A stretch of 41,563 bases of DNA from Tardiphaga sp. (GTDB lineage: Bacteria > Pseudomonadota > Alphaproteobacteria > Rhizobiales > Xanthobacteraceae). Below the pieces are notes generated by a model, which saw only the letters and a list, made by a program, of their open reading frames with translations, searched no databases and was not told the DNA's origin. Numbering within the stretch: position 1 is the stretch's first letter; each line of letters begins with the position of its first letter. This document shows positions 33,763-41,563 of this stretch, one piece after another. The stretch spans positions 1 to 41,563 of the forward strand of contig NZ_JAQGJD010000381.1 of the NCBI RefSeq assembly GCF_028290785.1, in the 5' to 3' direction. A program made the position numbers and the translations under genes.

Positions 33763-36630
33763 CTACTCCGCAGCCTCCGCGTAATCTTCCATCGGCGGAC
33801 ACGAGCACACCAGGTTGCGGTCACCGTAAACGTTATCGACGCGGCCGACCGGGCACCAGTACTTGTCGGTGCGCGATGTCCCGGCCGGGAAACAGCCTTC
33901 CGCGCGGGTGTATGCCCGCGCCCAACTGTCATCCGCGATGTCGTGTACCGTATGCGGCGCGTGGCGCAGCGGCGAGGCTTCCACCTTCCACCGGCCGCTC
34001 TCGATCTCCGCGATCTCTTTCCGGATCGCGATCATCGCATCGCAGAAGCGATCGATCTCGTCTTTGGATTCCGATTCCGTCGGCTCGATCATCAGCGTGC
34101 CCACCACCGGGAAACTCATGGTCGGCGCGTGGAAGCCATAGTCGATCAGCCGCTTGGCGATATCATCCACCGTCACGCCCGCAGACGTCTTCAGCGCGCG
34201 GGGATCGACGATGCACTCATGGGCGACGCGGCCCTTTTCATTGCGATACAGCACCGGGAAATGCGGATGCAGCCGCGTGGCAATGTAATTCGCATTGAGG
34301 ATCGCGATCTCGGTGGCCGAAGTCAGGCCGGCGCCGCCCATCATCAGGATGTAGATGTAGGAGATCGTCAGGATCGACGCCGAGCCATAGGGCGCTGCCG
34401 ATACCGGACCGACCGCCGCGTGGCCATCGGCCGCAGGATGGCCGGGCAGGAAGGAGGCGAGATGCGCCTTGACGCCGATCGGTCCCATGCCCGGTCCGCC
34501 GCCGCCATGCGGAATGCAGAACGTCTTGTGCAGGTTGAGATGGCTGACATCGGCGCCGTAGTCGCCGGGGCGCGACAGCCCGACCTGCGCATTCATGTTG
34601 GCGCCGTCGAGATAGACCTGGCCGCCATGGCCATGGACGATCTCGCAGATATCGCGAATGTGCTCCTCGAACACGCCATGGGTCGAGGGATAGGTGATCA
34701 TGATGGCGGCGAGGTTGGCCGAATGCTTCTCGGCCTTGGCGCGAAGGTCGTTCACATCGACGTCGCCGCGCTTGTCGCAGGCGACCACCACCACATCCAT
34801 GCCGACCATGCTGGCCGAGGCCGGATTGGTGCCGTGCGCGGAAGAGGGGATCAGGCAGATGGTGCGGTGGCTTTCACCGCGCGCGGCGTGATAGCCGCGG
34901 ATCGCCAGGAGACCGGCATATTCGCCCTGCGCGCCGGAATTCGGCTGCAGCGACACCGCATCATAGCCGGTGATGTCGCACAGCCATTTTTCCAGCGTCT
35001 TGAATAGCTGATGATAGCCGGCGGCCTGTTCAGCAGGCACGAACGGGTGCAGGCTGCCGAAGCCCGGCCAGGTCAGCGGGATCATCTCGGTGGTGGCATT
35101 AAGCTTCATGGTGCAGGAGCCCAGCGGAATCATCGCGCGGTCGAGCGCCAGATCGCGGTCGCTGAGCTTGCGCATGTAGCGCAGCAGTTCGGTTTCGGAG
35201 CGGTGGGCGTGGAACACCGCGTTGGTGAGAAACGGCGTCTTGCGTTTCAGCGCCGCGGGCAGGGCGTCATTCACGCCGTGCGCGATGTCAGCGTAAGCGA
35301 GCGTGCCGCCGAAGGCGCGCCACAGCGCTTCCACCGTCGCATCCGTGGTGGTCTCGTCGAGGGCGATCCCCAATTCGCCATTACCGATCCGCAGGTTAAT
35401 CTTCTCGTTCAGCGCGCGGGCGACAATGTCGTTCTGCTTGTCGCCGACGTTCAGCGTGATGGTATCGAAGAACGTGTCGCTGGTGGGCGCGAAGCCGAGC
35501 TTCTTCAGGCCGGCTGCCAGCACCAGCGCGCGCCGATGCGTGGTGCGCGCGATGTGCGTGAGGCCTTCGGGGCCGTGATACACCGCATACATCGAGGCGA
35601 TCACTGCCAGCAGCACCTGCGCGGTGCAGATGTTCGAGGTCGCCTTTTCGCGGCGGATGTGCTGTTCGCGGGTCTGCAGCGCCAGGCGATAGGCGGGCTC
35701 GCCGCGGGAATCGATGGAGAGGCCGACGAGCCGGCCGGGCATCAGGCGCTTCACCGCATCGCGCACCGCCATGTAGGCGGCGTGCGGGCCGCCATAGCCC
35801 ATCGGCACGCCAAAGCGCTGGGCCGAACCGATGGCGATATCGGCGCCGAGTTCGCCGGGCGAGGCCAGCAGCGTCAGCGCCAGCAGGTCGGCGGCGACGA
35901 TCGCCAGCCCGCCCTTGGCATGCAGCGAGGCGGCAGCCGCGCGGAAATCGCGCACCACGCCGGTCGTGCCGGGATATTGCAGCAGCGCACCGAACACGTC
36001 GGCGCCTTCGAGTTCGGTGAGCGGGTCACCGACCACCAGCGTCCAGCCCAGCGGCTCGCCGCGGGTGCGCAGCACCGCCAGCGTCTGCGGATGCACTTCA
36101 TGATCGACGAAGAAGGATTTGGTTTTCGCTGTCGAGGCGCGCTCGGCCAGCGCCATCGCTTCCGCGGCGGCGGTGGCCTCATCGAGCAACGAGGCATTGG
36201 CGACGTCGAGCCCGGTGAGATCGCAGATCATGGTCTGGAAGTTGAACAAGGCCTCCAGCCGGCCCTGGCTGATCTCGGGCTGGTACGGCGTGTAGGCCGT
36301 GTACCACGCCGGATTCTCCAGGATGTTGCGCTGGATCACCGCGGGCAGGATGGTGCCGGAATAGCCCTGGCCGATCAGCGAGGTGAACACCTGGTTCTGC
36401 GCCGCCATCTCGGTCATGTGCGCCAGCGCTTCGGTCTCGCTCAGCGGGCGGCCGAGATCGAGCGGCGCGCTCTGCCGGATCGAGGCGGGCAGCGTCTCGC
36501 CCATCAGTGCCGACAGCGATTTTGCGCCCACGGTCTCCAGCATCGCGGCGATGTCGGACGGCGAGGGCCCGATGTGGCGGCGGACGAAATCGGTGGCGAC
36601 GTCGGCGGCGGGCTTGCTGCTCAGGGTCAT
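33763..36630 (-). CDS. gcvP: Glycine dehydrogenase (P-protein of glycine cleavage) GcvP
   Basis: A 955-residue full-length, single-chain P-protein, as in most proteobacteria. The PLP lysine is Lys702 in HLNLHKTF, followed by the glycine-rich stretch [12 protein letters not shown]. GcvP decarboxylates glycine and passes the aminomethyl group to the lipoyl arm of GcvH. The ATG at 36630 has a GAGGAAC ribosome-binding site. It is last in gcvT-gcvH-gcvP, with a 117-bp gap after gcvH taken up by a palindromic repeat, so its expression may be partly uncoupled by that structure. Convergent with the DUF892 gene. The upstream tandem riboswitch should control the whole operon. Both halves look intact. 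Confidence 0.97.
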   Translation of the reverse strand: MTLSSKPAADVATDFVRRHIGPSPSDIAAMLETVGAKSLSALMGETLPASIRQSAPLDLGRPLSETEALAHMTEMAAQNQVFTSLIGQGYSGTILPAVIQRNILENPAWYTAYTPYQPEISQGRLEALFNFQTMICDLTGLDVANASLLDEATAAAEAMALAERASTAKTKSFFVDHEVHPQTLAVLRTRGEPLGWTLVVGDPLTELEGADVFGALLQYPGTTGVVRDFRAAAASLHAKGGLAIVAADLLALTLLASPGELGADIAIGSAQRFGVPMGYGGPHAAYMAVRDAVKRLMPGRLVGLSIDSRGEPAYRLALQTREQHIRREKATSNICTAQVLLAVIASMYAVYHGPEGLTHIARTTHRRALVLAAGLKKLGFAPTSDTFFDTITLNVGDKQNDIVARALNEKINLRIGNGELGIALDETTTDATVEALWRAFGGTLAYADIAHGVNDALPAALKRKTPFLTNAVFHAHRSETELLRYMRKLSDRDLALDRAMIPLGSCTMKLNATTEMIPLTWPGFGSLHPFVPAEQAAGYHQLFKTLEKWLCDITGYDAVSLQPNSGAQGEYAGLLAIRGYHAARGESHRTICLIPSSAHGTNPASASMVGMDVVVVACDKRGDVDVNDLRAKAEKHSANLAAIMITYPSTHGVFEEHIRDICEIVHGHGGQVYLDGANMNAQVGLSRPGDYGADVSHLNLHKTFCIPHGGGGPGMGPIGVKAHLASFLPGHPAADGHAAVGPVSAAPYGSASILTISYIYILMMGGAGLTSATEIAILNANYIATRLHPHFPVLYRNEKGRVAHECIVDPRALKTSAGVTVDDIAKRLIDYGFHAPTMSFPVVGTLMIEPTESESKDEIDRFCDAMIAIRKEIAEIESGRWKVEASPLRHAPHTVHDIADDSWARAYTRAEGCFPAGTSRTDKYWCPVGRVDNVYGDRNLVCSCPPMEDYAEAAE

Positions 36631-36659
36631 TTGTTGTTCCTCGAACGATAATTTAGAAG

Positions 36660-36744
36660 CTCGTCATGGCCGGCCCTGTGCCGGGCCATCCACGTTCTCG
36701 CGCGCCATCGTGGATGGCCGGGACAAGCCCGGCCATGACGGCGA
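36660..36744. repeat. Palindromic repeat between gcvH and gcvP
   Basis: Left arm TCGTCATGGCCGGCCCTG... to CATCCACG (36661-36694) and right arm CGTGGATGGCCGGG... to CCATGACG (36709-36740) form a long imperfect inverted repeat with a 14-bp centre. It is a different family from the other repeats here. It is transcribed within the gcv operon and may form a stable RNA hairpin that affects gcvP expression or mRNA stability. Confidence 0.8.
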
Positions 36745-36747
36745 GAA

Positions 36748-37113
36748 CTACGCCGTATGGGTCTTGTACGCTTCAGCATCCATCAACCCGTCGAGCTCGC
36801 TCTTGTCGGCTATCTTGATCTTGAAGAACCAGGCTTTGCTTTCGGCATCGGAATTCACCAGCGCCGGCTCGGCGGCCAGCGCCTCGTTGATCTCCACGAC
36901 TTCGCCGGTGATGGGCGCGTAGACGTCGGACGCCGCCTTGACGGATTCCACCACGGCGGCGGCTTCGGCCTTCTTCAGCGCGCGGCCGACCTTCGGCAGT
37001 TCGACGAACACGACGTCGCCGAGCTGCGACTGCGCGTAGTCGGTGATCCCCACGGTGACGACGTCGCCGTCGATATCAAGCCATTCGTGGTCTTCGGTGA
37101 ACAAGGTGGTCAT
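36748..37113 (-). CDS. gcvH: Glycine cleavage system H protein GcvH
   Basis: A 121-residue lipoyl-carrier protein. Lys59 in VESVKAASD is the lipoylation site. The rest ([22 protein letters not shown]-like N-terminus, [13 protein letters not shown]) matches GcvH over the whole length. It shuttles the aminomethyl intermediate between GcvP, GcvT and the L-protein. It starts 9 bp after gcvT, with a GAGGAATTGAT ribosome-binding stretch, so the two are certainly one operon. Confidence 0.97.
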   Translation of the reverse strand: MTTLFTEDHEWLDIDGDVVTVGITDYAQSQLGDVVFVELPKVGRALKKAEAAAVVESVKAASDVYAPITGEVVEINEALAAEPALVNSDAESKAWFFKIKIADKSELDGLMDAEAYKTHTA

Positions 37114-37122
37114 ATCAATTCC

Positions 37123-38268
37123 TCAACGCTTGTAGCTGTGGGGGACGAAGGGCATGGGCGAGACGCGCATCGGCAGGCGCTGGCCGCGCAATTCGGCGAA
37201 AACGATGGTGCCATCGGCGGCGTGATCAGTGGGCAGGTAGCCCATCGCCAGCGGTCCGCCGAGGCTGGGACCGAACCCGCCGGAGGTGACGCTGCCGATC
37301 GAGTTGGTGGAGGTGGTGTCCGTAAACAGCAACGCGCCTTCGCGCACCGGCGCGCGGCCTTCCGGCTGCAGTCCGATGCGCTTGCGCGGCGCGCCATGAT
37401 CGAGCTGCGCGAGGATTTTCTCGGCACCGAGGAAGCCACCGGCGCGGGCCCCGCCGCTGCGGCGGCTCTTCTGGATCGACCAGCTCAGCCCGGCTTCCAC
37501 CGGCGTGGTGGTGGTGTCGATATCGTGGCCGTAGAGACAAAGTCCGGCTTCGAGCCGCAGGCTATCGCGCGCGCCGAGCCCGATAGCGCCGACGCCGGCT
37601 TCGAGCAGCGCACCGGCCAGTGCCTCGGCCCGATCGGCCGGCACCGAAATCTCATAGCCGTCCTCGCCGGTATAGCCGGAGCGCGACACGAAGCAGGCGA
37701 TGCCATGCACCTGATGCGATCCGGCATCCATGAAGCGCATCTCGGGCGCCTCGGGGCAGAACGCCGCCAGGATTTCGGCCGCCTTCGGCCCCTGCAGCGC
37801 GATCAGCGCGCGGTCGGGCAGGGTCTCGATAACGCAGGTGTCGGACAGATACGCGCGCAGATGCGCCTCGTCGGCGTCCTTGCAGGCGGCGTTGACCACC
37901 AGGAACAAATGGTCGCCGAAATTTGCCACCATCAGGTCGTCGAGAATGCCGCCGGCCGCGCTGGTGAACTGGGCGTAGCGCTGCCGGCCCGGCGGCAACG
38001 CGAGGATGTCCTGCGGCACCAGTCTCTCAAGCGCCAGCGCGGCGTCCTCGACCTTGCCGGACTTTGCCCGCAACGTCATCTGGCCCATATGCGAGACGTC
38101 GAACAGGCCGGCACCGGTGCGGGTCTGCAGGTGCTCCTTGAGCACACCGGCGGCGTATTGCACCGGCATGTCGTAGCCGGCGAATGGCACCATCTTGCCA
38201 CCTCGGGCAAGGTGCAGGGCATGCAGCGGGGTTTTTTTCAAAGTTGAAGCGATATCGGGCGCAAGCAT
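37123..38268 (-). CDS. gcvT: Glycine cleavage system T protein (aminomethyltransferase) GcvT
   Basis: A 381-residue aminomethyltransferase. Typical blocks are LHALHLARGGKMVPFAGYDMPVQY, GLFDVSHMGQMTL, QDILALPPGRQRYAQF, SRSGYTGEDGYEI and SVTSGGFGPSLGGPLAMGY. It transfers the methylene group from H-protein to tetrahydrofolate, releasing ammonia. The start is placed at the ATG at 38268 (MLAPDIAS), following GAGGA. The open frame continues to 38325, but that part overlaps the riboswitch leader, so it is not translated. First gene of the operon; the adjacent tandem glycine riboswitch links expression to glycine level. The L-protein (lpd) is not in the window. Confidence 0.95.
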   Translation of the reverse strand: MLAPDIASTLKKTPLHALHLARGGKMVPFAGYDMPVQYAAGVLKEHLQTRTGAGLFDVSHMGQMTLRAKSGKVEDAALALERLVPQDILALPPGRQRYAQFTSAAGGILDDLMVANFGDHLFLVVNAACKDADEAHLRAYLSDTCVIETLPDRALIALQGPKAAEILAAFCPEAPEMRFMDAGSHQVHGIACFVSRSGYTGEDGYEISVPADRAEALAGALLEAGVGAIGLGARDSLRLEAGLCLYGHDIDTTTTPVEAGLSWSIQKSRRSGGARAGGFLGAEKILAQLDHGAPRKRIGLQPEGRAPVREGALLFTDTTSTNSIGSVTSGGFGPSLGGPLAMGYLPTDHAADGTIVFAELRGQRLPMRVSPMPFVPHSYKR

Positions 38269-38284
38269 GCTGACGGGTCCTCGC

Positions 38285-38311
38285 GGTTCCCCGGGACCAT
38301 CCCGAAAAACC
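38285..38311 (-). promoter_or_regulatory. Candidate expression-platform hairpin in gcvT leader
   Basis: On the minus strand GGTTTTTCGGGA and TCCCGGGGAACC can pair over 12 bp (three G-U pairs) around a TGG loop. It lies between the second glycine aptamer and the gcvT ribosome-binding site, where a switching element is expected. How it works is not shown. Confidence 0.4.
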
Positions 38312-38321
38312 AGCCAAAGCC

Positions 38322-38500
38322 CCATCTGTCGCTGTGCCTGAGAGTATTATCCCGTCGGCGGACGCCACGGCCCGTTCGGGCTCAGCGCGTCTCTTTCCAG
38401 ATGCTAACGCGTCACGCGGTCCGTTTGCCTGAGAGTTTCCGGGGCGGTTGCTCCTTCGGCGCCGGCCTCGCTCAAAGATGAACTTGGCCGATCTCTCCCG
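38322..38500 (-). ncRNA. Tandem glycine riboswitch upstream of gcvT
   Basis: Two glycine aptamers lie in series on the minus strand. The first (about 38499-38418) has GGGAGAGA, then the core GCCGAAGGAGCAACC and ACTCTCAGGCAAACGGACC. The second (about 38400-38322) has CTGGAAAGAGAC, then GCCGACGGGATAATACTCTCAGGCAC. These are the conserved parts of the Rfam glycine riboswitch. The leader ends about 54 nt before gcvT. Glycine binding is expected to switch on the cleavage operon. Confidence 0.93.
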
Positions 38501-38525
38501 ACGTGACGTCACTCAACGAGCCAGA

Positions 38526-38554
38526 GGAAACCACGCCCGCCCCAAATCTGTCAA
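38526..38554 (-). promoter_or_regulatory. Candidate promoter of the gcv operon
   Basis: On the minus strand TTGACA (38554-38549) is a perfect -35 element; 17 nt on is GTTTCC (38531-38526), a poor -10. The predicted start would fall about 20 nt before the riboswitch begins, a good fit for the leader. Confidence 0.4.
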
Positions 38555-38738
38555 CGTGGCCACGACCGCCATCCACGGCCCTGTGCTGCCGCGGCAAGCC
38601 CATGATCTGGCTACATGTTCTCCCTGCACGCTTTCTGGACAGCGCCAGCCCCCTTGTCTAAAAGCGTTCGGCTGGGAAATGGCGTTCCGGGCGCGCTTTG
38701 GGGCGCTGGTGGACGATTTTGGTGCGATTGGGACTGAT

Positions 38739-41414
38739 ATGAGCGGCGTCAACGAGATCAGGTCGGCATTTCTGAATTACTTTGCGGCCAACGGCCACGA
38801 GATCGTGTCGTCGTCGCCGCTGGTGCCGCGCAACGACCCGACGCTGATGTTTACCAACGCCGGCATGGTGCAGTTCAAGAACGTTTTCACCGGACTGGAA
38901 AAGCGTCCCTACCAGCGCGCCACCACCTCGCAAAAATGCGTCCGCGCCGGCGGCAAGCACAACGACCTCGACAACGTCGGCTACACCGCGCGGCACCACA
39001 CCTTCTTCGAGATGCTCGGCAATTTTTCGTTCGGCGATTACTTCAAGGAACGCGCCATCGAGCTGGCCTGGAACCTGATCACCAAGGAATACGGCCTCGC
39101 CAAGGACCGCCTGCTGGTCACCGTCTATTCCGAGGACGACGAAGCGTTCAACCTGTGGAAGAAGATCGGCCTGCCGGATTCCAAGATTATTCGGATCCCG
39201 ACCTCCGACAATTTCTGGCAGATGGGCGACACCGGCCCGTGCGGCCCGTGTTCGGAAATCTTCTTCGACCATGGCGACAAGATTCCCGGCGGCCCTCCCG
39301 GCTCGCTTGATGAAGACGGCGACCGCTTCATCGAGATCTGGAATCTCGTTTTCATGCAGTTCGACCAGCTCGCGCCGGGCAACCGCATCTCGCTGCCGAA
39401 GCCGTCGATCGACACCGGCATGGGGTTGGAACGCGTCGCCGCGGTGCTGCAGGGCAAGCACGACAATTACGACATCGACCTGTTCGTCTCGCTGATCCGC
39501 GCCATCGCCGAACTGACCGGCGCCGACCCGCACGGCCCGATGAAGGCGTCGCTGCGCGTCATCGCCGACCACCTGCGCGCATCCTCATTCCTGATTGCGG
39601 ACGGCGTGCTGCCGTCGAATGAAGGCCGCGGCTACGTGCTGCGCCGGATCATGCGCCGCGCCATGCGCCACGGGCAGTTGCTCGGCGCCAAGGAGCCGCT
39701 GATGTGGCGGCTGGTTTGGGCTCTGGTCCGCGAGATGGGCCAGGCCTATCCCGAACTGGTGCGCGCGGAATCGCTCATCGAAGAGACGCTGCGTCTGGAA
39801 GAAACCCGCTTCCGCAAGACGCTGGACCGCGGCCTCGGCATTCTCGACGACAAGAGCGCGACCCTTAAAAAGGGCGACATGTTCGACGGTGAGACGGCGT
39901 TCACGCTGTATGATACTTTCGGCTTCCCGCTTGATCTGACGCAGGATGCGCTGCGCAACCGCGGCATCTCGGTGGACATCGCGTCGTTCACCGACGCGAT
40001 GGAGAAGCAGAAGGCCAAGGCGCGCGCGGCGCGCTTCTCGTCCGGCGAGACCGCGACTGAGGCGGTCTGGTTCGAGCTGCGCGAAAAGCTCGGTGCCACG
40101 GAATTCCTCGGCTACGAGACCGAGACCGCCGAAGGCGTGGTCGGCGCGCTGGTCAAGGACGGCGCCGAAGTATCCGTGCTGAAGACCGGCGAGTCCGGCG
40201 CTATCGTCTTCAACCAGACGCCGTTCTATGCGGAGTCCGGTGGCCAGGTCGGCGATACCGGCGTGATCACCGGCGACGGCGTGACTTTCCGCGTCACCGA
40301 AACCCAGAAGCGCGCCGGCGACCTGTTCGTGCATATCGGCACGGTGGAAGAGGGCACGCTGAAGCTCGGCGCACCGCTGGCGCTGAACGTCGATCACGCC
40401 AGGCGCTCGTCGATCCGCGCGCATCACTCTGCGACCCATCTGCTGCACGAGGCGCTGCGCCAGGTGCTCGGCGATCACATCGCCCAACGCGGCTCGTTGG
40501 TCGCGCCGGATCGCCTGCGCTTCGACTTCGTGCATCAGAAGCCGATCACCGCGGACGAACTGCGCCGCGTCGAGGACATCGCCAACGACATCGTGCTGGA
40601 GAACGACGAAGTCACCACCCGGCTGATGGGCGTCGATGACGCCCGCGATGCCGGTGCGCGTGCGCTGTTCGGCGAGAAGTACGGCGACGAGGTTCGCGTC
40701 GTGTCGATGGGCAAGACGGCGCGCGAGAGCGGCAGTAACGCGCTTGGCTGGTCGGTCGAACTGTGCGGCGGCACCCATGTGCGCCGCACCGGCGACATCG
40801 GTATGATCTCGGTCACATCGGAAAGCGCGGTGTCGTCCGGCGTGCGCCGTATCGAGGCGCTGACCGGCAACCACGCCCGCCATCATGCCAACGAGACGAT
40901 GCAGCTCGCCAAGACCGCGGCCGGTGAACTCCGCACCACGCTGGAAGACATGCCGGCGCGCATCGCGGCGTTGATGGAAGAGCGCAAGAAGCTCGAGCGC
41001 GATCTCTCGGAAGCGCGCAAGCGTCTCGCGATGGGCGGCGGTGCTGCGGCAGGCGCGGCCGATGCGGGTCCGGTCGGCGTGCGCGAGGTCTCCGGCGTCA
41101 AGCTGATGGCGCGCGCGGTGGAGGGGATCGAGATCAAGGATCTCAAGAGCCTGGTCGATCAGGGTAAGAAGGAACTTGGCTCCGGCGTGGTGGCGCTGAT
41201 CGCCACCAGCGAGGATGGCAAGGCCAGTGTCGTGGTCGGCGTGACGTCGGATCTGGTGACGCGTTTCTCGGCGGTTGACCTCGTGCGAAAAGCCTCCGAA
41301 GTGCTCGGCGGCAAGGGCGGCGGCGGCAAGCCCGACATGGCGCAGGCCGGTGGTCCGGACGGCGCGAAGGCGGGCGAGGCGCTGGCGGCGATCGAAGCAG
41401 CGATGGGCGGCTGA
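38739..41414 (+). CDS. alaS: Alanine--tRNA ligase AlaS
   Basis: An 891-residue alanyl-tRNA synthetase, full length. The class II catalytic core begins [21 protein letters not shown] and [20 protein letters not shown]. The editing-domain zinc site is HHSATH (His563/567 region) with CGGTH (Cys676, His680), as in other AlaRS. The C-terminal oligomerisation domain holds a Gly/Ala linker ([12 protein letters not shown]) and ends [13 protein letters not shown]. The ATG at 38739 is preferred; a longer frame starts at 38448 but runs through the antisense side of the gcv riboswitch and promoter. Divergent from gcvT, with 238 bp between this start and the riboswitch. No ribosome-binding site of note precedes the ATG. 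Confidence 0.97.
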   Translation: MSGVNEIRSAFLNYFAANGHEIVSSSPLVPRNDPTLMFTNAGMVQFKNVFTGLEKRPYQRATTSQKCVRAGGKHNDLDNVGYTARHHTFFEMLGNFSFGDYFKERAIELAWNLITKEYGLAKDRLLVTVYSEDDEAFNLWKKIGLPDSKIIRIPTSDNFWQMGDTGPCGPCSEIFFDHGDKIPGGPPGSLDEDGDRFIEIWNLVFMQFDQLAPGNRISLPKPSIDTGMGLERVAAVLQGKHDNYDIDLFVSLIRAIAELTGADPHGPMKASLRVIADHLRASSFLIADGVLPSNEGRGYVLRRIMRRAMRHGQLLGAKEPLMWRLVWALVREMGQAYPELVRAESLIEETLRLEETRFRKTLDRGLGILDDKSATLKKGDMFDGETAFTLYDTFGFPLDLTQDALRNRGISVDIASFTDAMEKQKAKARAARFSSGETATEAVWFELREKLGATEFLGYETETAEGVVGALVKDGAEVSVLKTGESGAIVFNQTPFYAESGGQVGDTGVITGDGVTFRVTETQKRAGDLFVHIGTVEEGTLKLGAPLALNVDHARRSSIRAHHSATHLLHEALRQVLGDHIAQRGSLVAPDRLRFDFVHQKPITADELRRVEDIANDIVLENDEVTTRLMGVDDARDAGARALFGEKYGDEVRVVSMGKTARESGSNALGWSVELCGGTHVRRTGDIGMISVTSESAVSSGVRRIEALTGNHARHHANETMQLAKTAAGELRTTLEDMPARIAALMEERKKLERDLSEARKRLAMGGGAAAGAADAGPVGVREVSGVKLMARAVEGIEIKDLKSLVDQGKKELGSGVVALIATSEDGKASVVVGVTSDLVTRFSAVDLVRKASEVLGGKGGGGKPDMAQAGGPDGAKAGEALAAIEAAMGG

Positions 41415-41421
41415 TCGTTCT

Positions 41422-41510
41422 CCGTCATTGCGAGCGAAGCGAAGCAATCCAGAAATCCCAAGCTCCGAAAAACTGGATTGCTTCGTCGCAACGGCTCCTC
41501 GCAATGACGA
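41422..41510. repeat. Palindromic intergenic repeat, copy 2
   Basis: Left arm CGTCATTGCGAGCGAAGC... to GAAGCAATCCAG and right arm CTGGATTGCTTCGTCG... to CTCGCAATGACG. It is the same family as 9826-9943 but in the opposite orientation: its right arm matches the reverse complement of the left arm of copy 1. It follows the alaS stop by a few bases and lies between convergent genes. Confidence 0.85.
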
Positions 41511-41520
41511 AGCGTGTACC

Positions 41521-41563
41521 TTAGCTCTTGCGTAAGAACACGTAGTCCGCCGAGTAGGGCTCG
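41521..41563 (-). CDS. 3' end of an unidentified gene (partial)
   Basis: On the minus strand the sequence entering the window reads EPYSADYVFLRKS and then a TAA stop at 41523-41521. The frame has no stop before the edge and looks like a protein C-terminus. Only 13 residues are visible, so no family can be assigned. It would converge with alaS across the repeat. Confidence 0.5.
   Translation of the reverse strand, partial: EPYSADYVFLRKS

Noticed and set aside
35011-36651. A 546-codon plus-strand open frame opposite gcvP
   Set aside because: Lies antisense to conserved GcvP sequence; no recognisable protein motif.
38448-38738. 97-residue N-terminal extension of alaS
   Set aside because: It overlaps the antisense of the glycine riboswitch and gcv promoter, and AlaRS proteins begin at the conserved SGVNEIR block.
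39585-41504. A 639-codon minus-strand open frame opposite alaS
   Set aside because: Begins in the palindromic repeat and runs antisense through alaS; no protein features.

Overview
The window is about 41.6 kb of GC-rich DNA with dense, mostly operonic genes. Gene content, overlapping start/stop codons, EcfG-type promoter sequences and palindromic intergenic repeats suggest an alphaproteobacterium of the Rhodopseudomonas/Bradyrhizobium group (Nitrobacteraceae). This placement is an inference from gene families and synteny; no database search was possible. Nothing marks the window as a plasmid, prophage or recent island. No rRNA, tRNA, CRISPR array or transposase was seen.

Layout. (1) 1-4278: a circularly permuted ATP-grasp/alpha-E protein (5' end outside the window), a transglutaminase-like protease and a HI0933-type flavoprotein, joined by 4-nt overlaps. 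(2) 4421-9822: a soluble globin-coupled chemoreceptor, then eutB, the hopanoid C-2 methylase hpnP, and eutC, so hpnP separates the two ethanolamine ammonia-lyase subunits. A clear EcfG (general stress response) promoter lies in front of hpnP. (3) 9823-13949: a palindromic repeat, an MMPL/RND-type membrane protein and two small secreted proteins. (4) 13950-27214: the hopanoid locus, made of hpnC-hpnD-hpnE-shc-hpnG on the plus strand, ispH-hpnH convergent on the minus strand with a shared hairpin terminator, hpnN on plus, a DUF2147 secreted protein on minus, and hpnO on plus. Together these cover FPP to squalene (HpnD, HpnC, HpnE), cyclisation (Shc), side-chain addition and processing (HpnH, HpnG, HpnO), C-2 methylation (HpnP), precursor supply (IspH) and transport (HpnN). 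(5) 27219-29902, minus strand: metallophosphoesterase, cupredoxin, ECF sigma factor and zinc-finger anti-sigma factor. (6) 29980-33561: a GMC oxidoreductase, an M20 amidohydrolase, and a DUF892/YciF-like ferritin-fold stress protein with its own EcfG promoter. (7) 33624-38554, minus strand: the glycine cleavage genes gcvT-gcvH-gcvP behind a tandem glycine riboswitch. (8) 38739-41563: alaS, a second copy of the palindromic repeat, and the 3' end of a minus-strand gene leaving the window.

The most notable points are the two GGAAC-N16-CGTT promoters, which put hopanoid methylation and a ferritin-like protein under the general stress response; the eutB-hpnP-eutC order; the DUF2147 protein lodged between hpnN and hpnO; and the metallophosphoesterase/cupredoxin/ECF sigma operon. 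No wholly new system is evident. Most genes belong to recognisable families, and the less-understood parts are the ATP-grasp/alpha-E/transglutaminase cluster and the cupredoxin-sigma operon.
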